Part shown: in pieces, positions 56,238 to 64,000 of the stretch
How positions within the stretch are numbered: position 1 is the stretch's first letter
Layout of the letters: each line of letters starts with the position of its first letter
Origin: Fremontodendron californicum
Lineage: Eukaryota; Streptophyta; Magnoliopsida; Malvales; Malvaceae
Length of the DNA stretch: 64,000 nt
Direction: 5' to 3'
Assembly (NCBI GenBank): GCA_030761205.1
Contig: JAULJL010000028.1
Coordinates: 21,565,001 to 21,629,000, forward strand
Program-made: the position numbers and the translations under genes
Notes under the pieces: model-generated
Seen by the model: only the letters and a program-made list of their open reading frames with translations
Databases searched by the model: none
Told to the model about the DNA's origin: nothing

Positions 56238-56366
56238 CTAAACTTAATTTAGTTGGTTCATGTAGTTACTTTTGAGATGTGACATTCGACAGATATGAAA
56301 TTCGAATATCAATATCTGCAACCGTTTCTCTTATTCCAAACTGCAACCTATTTTATACCAAAAAAA
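56238..56366 (+). mobile_element. SINE copy
   Basis: AACTTAATTTAGTTGGTTC, ATGTAGTTAC, AAATTCGAATATCAATATC and CTTATTCCAAACTGCAACC, then TTTTATACCAAAAAA. It stops 70 bp before a hAT MITE. Confidence 0.6.
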
Positions 56367-56435
56367 GAATCTTAAATTCCAACCATAATACTTTTATTAA
56401 AAAAAAAAAGCTCTACTTTGTACATATCTTATAAG

Positions 56436-57002
56436 TAGACCTGCTCAAGGGTCGAGCTATCCGCTCAAGGGTCGAGCTATCCGCTCAAGCACTCATATTT
56501 TAGAGGATTTGGATAAAAATATTAGGCCCGAAATATGGGTTTGGGCAAAAAAATGAGGCTCATTTAAAAAATAGATCGACCCTTGACTCCAACTATCAAG
56601 GCTCGAGCCTGGCTCAGCCCACCCATTTTTCATTTATATAATATATTATTTTTATATTTATATATATTATGCAATTTATATCATATAAAAAATAAATATA
56701 TATAATATTATAGTGTAAACATTTAAAAATATGCTAAGTTATCCATGTTTTGAAACTTAATAAAAGAAAAAAAAGAGATAAAATTACTAAAATTAAATAA
56801 TAATAAAAAATTTGTTTAAATTTTTTTAGAAAAAAATATGGGCCGGTCTAAACGGGTTTGGATTACATATTTACAAATATGGGCAAGTTTGGGCAGAATT
56901 TAAGGTCATATTTCGGGCCAGGACGAGCTTAGACAAATATATATGGTGTTGGTACCATACCTAAACCCAGTCCGAACCCGACCCAACTTATGAGCACTTT
57001 TA
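56436..57002. mobile_element. hAT MITE, long subtype, perfect target duplication
   Basis: 567 bp from TAGACCTGCTCAAGG to TTATGAGCACTTTTA, flanked by CTTATAAG at 56428-56435 and 57003-57010. Near its left end a unit of about 20 bp (CTCAAGGGTCGAGCTATCCG) is tandemly doubled. Same subtype as 23115-23652. Confidence 0.9.
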
Positions 57003-57598
57003 CTTATAAGTTATAAGAAAAATCTATTCGACATTTTCAATCATGGTTGAGATTTTGAATGGATTTTTTTTTATCAGTTGATAAAATGCTTGAATCTTAA
57101 TTTTAATAATTAAAATTTAATTTTTGACAATCTCAATTATTAAAAAAAAAAAAACAATATTTTTTTTTGCAGTTATCCCTAGTTCTGCCGTGAAGATAGA
57201 ATTTGAAGTTGTGATTCCTACATTATACACGCATTAGTAAAAGCATTCATAAAAGACAAAGAGATATAGTAGCTTTCCTATATCAATCATGGTCCCAAGC
57301 TGTGGACATATAACTATTTGAAAAATTCATAAATTTGTTGTATGTCTATTTAGTAGTGAATTTAAAATTTATATTTTTATATCTTTCAAATATATAATTA
57401 TATTGAATCTCTTAACTAATTTATACATAATGTATGCATTTCATTATCATAATTTATATAATAAATGAAATCTAGATTCAAATCCAAATTTAAATTTTCA
57501 AATTTATGTTTTCAAAACATAACGTAAGAAAAAATTAAAGAATTTCAATAACATAGATAATAAGCCCGCAAGATTGCAAGAGTTAAGAAATTTGAATG

Positions 57599-58105
57599 CT
57601 AAAAACCGAAGAAGCGCCTACAAGCTTCAAAGATCTTGTTGTTTCTCTTCTTATATGGTTTTATTTCTGCAATTTCTTCATCTCCAACTAGAACTTGATC
57701 ATATCGATGATCTATCCTGCGATAAACTTCGTTTACCGAAGCTGATGAAGCTCTCATTGAGAAGGCTCTCCTCACAGCTCTCTCAACCACTGATGAACTT
57801 TGTTTCTTATCATCATCATCCTGTTCATCAGCTGATCTCATTGAAAACGTTTTCCTCACTTTGCCATCCATTTCACAGTACTTTTGTTTCTGATCGAAAC
57901 ATGCTGATAAACCCGAAGTGTATTTTGGCCTCAAAACAACCCTGATAAGCTCTTCTTCGTCGTCTTCGTCTTCCTCCTCCTCTTCATACCGGCCTTGATG
58001 AAGAAATGAATCATTGAGATGATCTGGATCAGTATTTATGGTTTTAACTGTACTGATCTGGAGCCCTTGTTTTGTACCTTGGAATTTGTAGTTTGGGATG
58101 GACAT
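57599..58105 (-). CDS. Small plant protein with two FSMR motifs, function unknown
   Basis: 168-aa single-exon frame with ATG at 58103-58105 and a minus-strand TATATAAA box about 90 bp upstream, so it is a real gene and not the antisense frame. It has an acidic run (41-52), two basic-FSMR motifs (RKTFSMR 84-90, RRAFSMR 112-118), a Ser-rich link with VNEVYRRID (124-131) and a conserved-looking end KIFEACRRFFGF (157-168). I recall similar small plant proteins with an FSMR-S-S-VSE-Y-RI stretch and such an end, but know of no function. It has no signal peptide or membrane segment; it is probably cytosolic or nuclear. The Ser after the basic motif could be phosphorylated. Confidence 0.75.
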   Translation of the reverse strand: MSIPNYKFQGTKQGLQISTVKTINTDPDHLNDSFLHQGRYEEEEEDEDDEEELIRVVLRPKYTSGLSACFDQKQKYCEMDGKVRKTFSMRSADEQDDDDKKQSSSVVERAVRRAFSMRASSASVNEVYRRIDHRYDQVLVGDEEIAEIKPYKKRNNKIFEACRRFFGF

Positions 58106-58194
58106 TATTGGTGTTTGAGGAGGAAAACAATGGCCAAAAAAGAATCAAATCAACCTTGTTTTGCGAACTCCTTCATGTTTCTTTGACCTTAGGC

Positions 58195-58202
58195 TTTATA
58201 TA
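58195..58202 (-). promoter_or_regulatory. TATA box of the FSMR protein gene
   Basis: The minus strand reads TATATAAA, 90 bp upstream of the start codon at 58105. Confidence 0.6.
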
Positions 58203-58393
58203 AAAAGGGTTAATATCTAAACTTGCCTCAAAACTATATATCTTGTAAAAAAAAAATTACAATCATGTACATAAACTTGTATTGGGTCGATAGATTAACC
58301 CTATGAGTTAACGCCGTTATATAAAATGTTAATTAGAATATTTTTTTAAATTTGATATGGTATTAATTTAACACATGACGATTTAGTATTGAT

Positions 58394-58642
58394 TAAACTT
58401 ACTCATGGACTAGACTGCGGCCCGGTTTTTTTTTTCCAAATTCTTTGCCAAGGCTCTGCCCTAGGTCGGGCCGGGCCGATTCGATAGGTCCGAATTCACT
58501 GTTCATCATATTAAAAAATATTTTTTTTTATATTTTTATAATTAAAATTAAATAAAAAAATATTATTACAATAAAAAAAATACTATTCCGTGTCGGGCCG
58601 GACCGATCCGGATCAAAAATATCTGACCCATGAGCAGGTCTA
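58394..58642. mobile_element. hAT MITE upstream of the FSMR gene, perfect target duplication
   Basis: 249 bp from TAAACTTACTCATGGAC to CATGAGCAGGTCTA, flanked by GTATTGAT at 58386-58393 and 58643-58650. It lies about 190 bp beyond the gene's TATA box. Confidence 0.9.
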
Positions 58643-58650
58643 GTATTGAT

Positions 58651-59660
58651 CAACTCAATATTCACGTCATTATTTTATGTAATGATGTTAATTTATTAAA
58701 TTAACTTGTTTGACGAAAATAAAATTTAGGTATCTAATTATGAATTTTGTTTTCTTTACCAAATTGTTAAAAAGTATATAATTCGAGCAACAATTTACAT
58801 ATTAATTCTTATATAAAATGATCATGAAAAACGTTGTGATAAACTGATATTGAAATGCATTCATTATAAACCATGAATTCTATAATTAATTTCTATAGAA
58901 AGTGACCTTCTTTTTCTGTAATGATGGAAAACATGTTTCTATCATTTTTAATTCAGCATCTAAATCAACATCTACATGTCTTAAAAGTAAATTTATCCAG
59001 CAAAGAGCATATCTAGTTCTAGAAGAACTCATTTGTTGCTAACAAATATACAAGTAAAAATTCAAAATAATCTAAAACTTTTACAATCTCAAATATTCCT
59101 CCTTCATTCAAATCACATGTAAGAACAAGAAACATTCTCACTTAATTATGAAAGACATATATATCAGGATATAACAGCCTCATCATGTGGTATAAAACCT
59201 CAAAATTAATTAGTAACCCTAACAAGACTATTATTAGGCTCACACAATACTCATATAGCTCGATTCTTACGTGTAAAACATCAAACGAGCTCACAGTTAA
59301 TCAGTAGTTCCAAATTCAGAGGATTTATGTTAAGATCAAAGTTTCCTGTCGAGACATAAATATTAAAAAATTATTTTTATATTAATATTATATATTATTA
59401 TAATTAAATTTAAATAAAAAAATTTAGTAATTAGGACAGAGCCGATTCAGATTACAAAATTTTTATCCAAACTCGATCCAATTAGGATCGGATAGGTAAC
59501 TGTGGACAGGTCTAAAAGAAGTGGTGTTTTCAAAAATAAAAATTTATTTTCCTATAATTTGTAGTCAAATGGAACATAATTCAAAATTAAAATCCATAAT
59601 TATTGAATCTACAAATTTAAATCTCAACAGGCCGAAAAAATGAGCTCGGGGAGTTACTTA
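58651..59660. other. AT-rich spacer
   Basis: No gene. An old GACCTG-family MITE fragment ends GTGGACAGGTCTA near 59514. Confidence 0.45.
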
Positions 59661-59663
59661 ATT

Positions 59664-59800
59664 GGGCCAGCCAGTCTCGGCCCATAAAACTTTTTAGGGC
59701 TGATTTTTCGTTGTCTTCCCCGAATAATATAAAGACCATTTCCGATACTCCTTCAATCCCGATAGGCTCATAGTCGTCTAAAAATTCTAGGGTTTTTCTA
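59664..59800 (+). promoter_or_regulatory. Promoter and leader of the COX7a-like gene
   Basis: TTGGGCC and CGGCCCAT (site II motifs) lie near 59664-59690, TAATATAAAG (TATA-like) near 59726, and CTAGGGTTT (telo-box complement) near 59788. These elements are shared by many plant mitochondrial and ribosomal protein genes. Confidence 0.55.
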
Positions 59801-60988
59801 ATCTAAGGAAGAAGAAGAAGAAGAATCAGGATTAATTTTCTCTCAGGTACTCTCTTTCTTTTTTCTCCTTTGAATCTGATCTTGAAAGGTGTTTAATTAA
59901 TATGGCAGAATTAATTTTTTAATTTTCTTATTATATCTGATGTTTGAATCTGCTGATTTTTTTTAGGGGGAAACGTTTCCCTGATTTGGGTTTCTTTTGG
60001 GTAATTAGTTTGAGTTGATTGGAGTAGATCTCCAGTCTTTGTGGCTTGACAAGGTATTAGTTTAGAACAAATGAATCAATCTAGCATTTTTGTGCAAAAT
60101 GATCTAATTTAACCCTTTGAAATTGGTTGCGAACATAGGATTATAAGTTGATGAGTAATTGAAACCATCTAAGCTACGTTCTAGACGAAGATTCATAAAA
60201 TCATCATCCTCTAGATGGAATGTAAAATGAGTTTGAATTGGGTTTAGTGATCCCCCCCCCCATTTTTTATTTTTTTTTTATTTCATTTTGTTCTTGCTTT
60301 TCTTATGCAAAAGAGTACTGATATGATGAGGTTTATTACGAGTATTAAAGGCTTTTTAAATTTCTTTAAGTTAGAATGCATGTCTGCATATGGGAAACCT
60401 TACTTTGTGGGGCTTCTCCAGAAGCAAAATTTCATTTCTAGGCTATAGTGTGATGGTTAACTTTATTTCATTGCTGAAAATCATTTGTACTCTCTGCCCA
60501 CTTCGATGTTGCGTTATCAGCTGCCCATGTTTTAATGTAGCTTTTATAGAAAATGGGGGGACCGCCATGAAATCTTGAATCTTTTTGGTGCAAGTGCAAC
60601 TGATGTCTGCTTGTTAATGTAAATTCAAAGTTATGGGTCGTGGGGGAACGGTAGGCTTGTGGAGTTCCGTGGAGCATGAAATTTCAAATGTTTTATTGGT
60701 TAAAAAAGAACATGTTAGCTCATAAAAATTGTCTTGGTGGTTGTACCAAAAACCTAGGAGCAAATCCAACATACACCAATTTTTTTAGGGGGGGTATTGA
60801 AAAGGGGAGCACAGCCCAGCCATTGGACCGAAAAAATGAAAAATAGATGAAGAGAGACATGATGGAACTTGGAAGTGCATGAATGTGCCAATTTGGGAAG
60901 AGAGAAGAAGTGAGGTTGAGGTGTTTTGGGTGCTTTGAGAAGCTTCTTCAATTAGATGATCTATAACTGGATTTTTAACTTATGCAGG

Positions 60989-61549
60989 ATGTCAGAGGCA
61001 CCATTCAGACCTAGGGAGAAGCTTATTGAGCATCAGAAATTTTTTCAAAGTATCCACAAGCACACTTACCTGAAAGGACGTTATGATAAGATCACATCTG
61101 TCGCTATTCCATTTGCTTTGGCTGCAAGTTCGTTGTTTTTAATTGTGAGTTTGTTTCTAATTGTAAACATGTTGTTAACAATTTTTAGCTCCTGTTTGCC
61201 ACAGTGTTGTCAAGGCGTGCATCTAGGCGTGCCTACGCCTTGTGCCTTAGCGTTAGATAACAAAAGCGCCTCAAACCCTTTCAGGCAAGGCGCATTTGAT
61301 CAGGCGCACTTTTTTGTTAGGAGATAGGCGTAAAAAAACCCGCTTGATTGAAGTTCTCTTTTATTTCTAATTTTTTTATTAGATGTACCTTTACTAGTAA
61401 GAAAGGGGATAGTATCAAACTCTTTACTTCTCAATATTTGAGTATTCAACAACAGACATGGGACCATAAGGAAATCATAAAATTGCATGATTTGTAGATA
61501 AACTGGACCACTCATTAGAGTTTATTATCATAATTATATATCTTAAACT

Positions 61550-61590
<41 letters not shown>

Positions 61591-61849
61591 TATAAAAATA
61601 CACACATATACATATTGCGTTTTACTTCACTCAGGTGAGCGTTTTTTTGCGTCTTGCGCCTGAGGCAATATAAAGGTTCTAGCGCTTAGAGTGTGTCTTG
61701 CACCCTTGACAACACTAGCTTGCCAAAGAAAAGATTGAGAAATTATATTTTGCCATCTCAGTGATGTAACTATTGCTCATGTTGTGCTTTTCATTTTTCA
61801 GGGACGAGGGATCTATAATATGTCTCATGGGATTGGAAAGAAAGAATGA
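60989..61849 (+). CDS. COX7A: Cytochrome c oxidase subunit 7a-like protein
   Basis: 67-aa protein joined from 60989-61144 and 61802-61849. Subunit 7a is a small one-pass inner-membrane subunit of respiratory complex IV. MSEAPFRPREKLIEHQ is the matrix-side N-terminus; KGRYDKITSVAIPFALAAS leads into the single membrane helix (about 36-58); YNMSHGIGKKE is the conserved tail. Length and ends match the Arabidopsis protein of this kind. The leader is split: an untranslated first exon ends at the donor 59846/59847 and intron 1 (59847-60987) ends one base before the ATG. Intron 2 holds a 516-bp hAT-type element (61202-61717). Upstream ATGs in intron 1 are not in the mRNA. The frame is intact. Confidence 0.92.
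61202..61717. mobile_element. hAT-type element in COX7a intron 2
   Basis: Ends CAGTGTTGTCAAGGCG and CACCCTTGACAACACTA, flanked by GTTTGCCA (61194-61201) and GCTTGCCA (61718-61725), 7 of 8 identical. The subterminal parts are rich in GCGCCT/AGGCGC, and the centre has a TA run at 61553-61584. Non-coding. Confidence 0.8.
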
Positions 61850-62273
61850 GGCTACTCATGCTTAGAAGACATGTTTTACTGGACTTTTATGGTATTTTTT
61901 AGCATGAAGTTGCTTGTTTATTAGCTCTAATAATTGTTTGGTTTGCACACTTCTTAGCTGCCAATGGAAATTTTAAAGCTACCCTGATGGGTAATTTTCA
62001 GTTTGGTTTTGATTCTTTGAAAACTGCATGATCAGAGCTGAGGATTCAGCAACCTGTTTGATGTTTTTCTATGCATAATAAAAATAATATGGTTTTTGAG
62101 TTCTTTAATCTTTGTTAAACCTGAATAATCTCAGTAGGATAGTAAATTGAAGTTCTAAGTAAAGGTCTTTGTGTTTATCACTTTGGGTAGGTCTTGTGTG
62201 GGAGAGTTAGCTATGTTAAAGATAATTTCATGTTCTAAAATTGAACTACATGCATACTCTAAAGTAGATCTGT
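61850..62273. other. 3' flank of the COX7a-like gene
   Basis: Transcribed 3' untranslated sequence probably runs to ATGCATAATAAAAATAATATGG near 62070-62090, which contains polyadenylation-like AATAAA. Nothing else recognised. Confidence 0.45.
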
Positions 62274-62471
62274 CCACGAATTAATTTTAATAAAGTTTTT
62301 AGTTATTCATATTGATCCAGTTTGGTTTGGATTACTATTCATATAATAAAATTAAAAATATTAAAATAAAGTAATTTTCAAATTTTTAATATTTTAAATA
62401 ATAAAATGAGTATTCGGATCGTGTTTGAGCAAATAAAATTTGTATCCAACCCAATTCATGAAAACCTCTTC
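62274..62471. mobile_element. Short hAT MITE, GACCTG family
   Basis: TAGATCTGTCCACGAATT to AATTCATGAAAACCTCTT, flanked by near-identical CTCTAAAG and CTCTAAAA. A small, diverged member. Confidence 0.6.
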
Positions 62472-62978
62472 TCTAAAACAGTTTCATGCCAAATTATGGT
62501 GATTCAAATGTAAGTTTTTTCTATTTTCATTCATAGTTGCTTTCTAGTTTAGTAATACTGTTGACAAAAGTTTGGATCGAAAAAATAAAAATAAAAAATA
62601 TGTTAAAAAGAATGTGATTTAGAAAATATGATACAAAATGTGATTTAAAAAAATTTAAAGTGTTTTGTATTATTATAAAAATGTTATTGAAGAATTAAAA
62701 TATAAAAAAAAAATATATGTTTAAAATATTAAAAGTTTAAAAATATAAAGATAATAAAATTATTTTATTCAAAAGCAGTTTTAAAATTACAAAAAAATTT
62801 GGTTTAAATTGTTAAATTATAATTTAAATCATAAAAATTAATTTTTTCTAATCTATTTGCGATAAAATACAAACGAAATTTAATTTCATGTTTGACTAAT
62901 CCTGAATAAACTTTGGACTTGACCCAAGTGATTTCAATTCAACCACTAAGAAAATTGAAATCTTAAAACATTGGATTC

Positions 62979-63157
62979 GAGTTTTCAGTAATTTAAGAAT
63001 ATGTTCTTCGAAAAAAAGTTGTAATAAGCAAATGAAATAATGAAAATGTGTATTAAATAACTCAAAAGAGTTTTCAATGATTTAAGAATATGTTCTTTGA
63101 AAAAAAGTTGTAATAAGCAAATGAAAATAATGAAAATGTGTATTAAATAACTCAAAA
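62979..63157. repeat. Two-copy tandem duplication of about 89 bp
   Basis: 62979-63067 and 63068-63157 both begin GAGTTTTCARTRATTTAAG and carry ATATGTTCTTYGAAAAAAAG, TTGTAATAAGCAAATGAAA and GTGTATTAAATAACTC, with few differences. Confidence 0.9.
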
Positions 63158-64000
63158 AATTTAACGTAGGTGATGAAACTTAAAATTTATATTAAATATC
63201 ATATGAATGTGTATTTTTATTAAGTATTTATTAAATAATTTAATCAAATCAATAATAACATTTTTTTATCGATTTAATCTTCAATATGATTTTTTTTAAT
63301 CTCATGGACAGTGGACTCCTTGTCTAGACGCGTATAATAATAATAATAATGGCTATAGGGAGTGGCACAGGCCGTCCTATCGCCATCAAATACTTATAAA
63401 GGTTATTAAAAACAACATAGTCGTGTTTTATTTATATTAGAGTTAACATCATCAGAAAAATATCTAAGGCACAGTTTCAATATATATATATAAAGCTGGC
63501 CAGTCGACACCGCAAATTAGTTCTCAGCCACAAAATTTAACCTTATTTTAAGACTATATATTTGCTGCCTGCCTTTGAAGTAAAGATAGGGTAGGGTAGG
63601 GCAGGGGCTATTTTTTCTTTTTGTTTTTCAACCTTTTCGTCTTTATCAAGTGCATCCATTAATGGCTCATAGCTCATCCTTTCCCTTTCACTTTTTTTTC
63701 TTCAACCATTTTTTCCGTCCAATCAAAAGCTGGTTTGACGTGTTTAAATGGTGGCTCACTCGTGTTAGACTTTCGTACCCAAACTCAATTTGCTTCGCCT
63801 TTTTATATAGATCTATCTCTGCCTTACTCTTCCCACCCAAACAAAGCTCTCGCAAGGTTGGCTTTGCCTTCTTTTCTCGCTTTGATCATATTTAGTTGAG
63901 TTATTGGTGGTTGATTTGCAAATTACAATCTTCTTTTTCCAAATTAGAGTTAAAAAAATTAAGGCTGGAACCTTTTACGCGAATGACAAAGGTTTATCCC
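63158..64000. other. Right-edge spacer with possible promoter of a further gene
   Basis: The last 450 bp become C/T-rich. A TATA-like TTTTTATATAG near 63800 is followed by CTCTGCCTTACTCTTCCCACCC, which looks like a plus-strand core promoter and leader. No coding exon is visible before the window ends. The 81-codon frame here starts upstream of that TATA and shows no domain. Confidence 0.3.

Noticed and set aside
57574..57945. Plus-strand frame of 123 codons
   Set aside because: Antisense shadow of the 168-aa gene on the minus strand, which has a TATA box and a conserved-looking C-terminus; the plus frame has neither.
63650..63895. 81-codon plus-strand frame near the right edge
   Set aside because: Phe- and Ser-rich, overlaps a TATA-like promoter and shows no domain or splice support.

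Overview
This is nuclear DNA of a flowering plant, most likely a eudicot. The genes have small GT-AG introns, plant-type promoters (telo-box, site II and TATA elements) and proteins found only in land plants. The intergenic DNA is very AT-rich and is filled with plant transposons: Copia LTR elements, tRNA-derived SINEs, an Au SINE, a TRIM, LINE relics and many hAT-type MITEs. I cannot name the species. There is no sign of bacterial, organellar or CRISPR sequence.

Layout. 1-8634: repeat-rich spacer with MITEs, SINEs and LINE fragments. 8772-18849 (+): complete 10-exon alcohol-forming fatty acyl-CoA reductase (CER4/FAR3-like, 491 aa); its 6 kb fifth intron holds a gag-only LTR retrotransposon (12889-15992). 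18850-32571: gene-poor repeat field. 32572-34080 (-): intronless CYP94C1-like cytochrome P450. 37970-43480 (+): complete Copia retrotransposon with identical LTRs, a perfect 5-bp target duplication and one uninterrupted gag-pol frame. 46011-47009 (+): ribosomal stalk protein P2, three exons. 48671-52693 (-): histidine-containing phosphotransfer protein of cytokinin signalling, six exons, with introns loaded with a TRIM, an Au SINE, other SINEs and MITEs. 57599-58105 (-): small plant protein of unknown function with two FSMR motifs. 59750-61849 (+): cytochrome c oxidase subunit 7a-like protein, with an untranslated first exon. 61850-64000: AT-rich spacer, possibly ending in the promoter of a further gene.

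The host genes are unrelated in function: cuticular wax/suberin alcohols, jasmonate or fatty-acid oxidation, translation, cytokinin relay and respiration. The coherent story is the mobile DNA. The gag-only element in the FAR intron and the full-length Copia share gag sequence, the polypurine tract, the LTR terminal bases and the tRNA-Met primer site, so they look like a non-autonomous/autonomous pair. The gag-only element also has a lysine- and glutamate-rich C-terminal extension in place of pol, a 31-bp tandem array that multiplies the core of its primer-binding site, and a 52-bp piece of its own interior lying outside its 5' LTR. hAT-type MITEs of several families carry readable 8-bp target duplications, several of them inside genes or inside other repeats.
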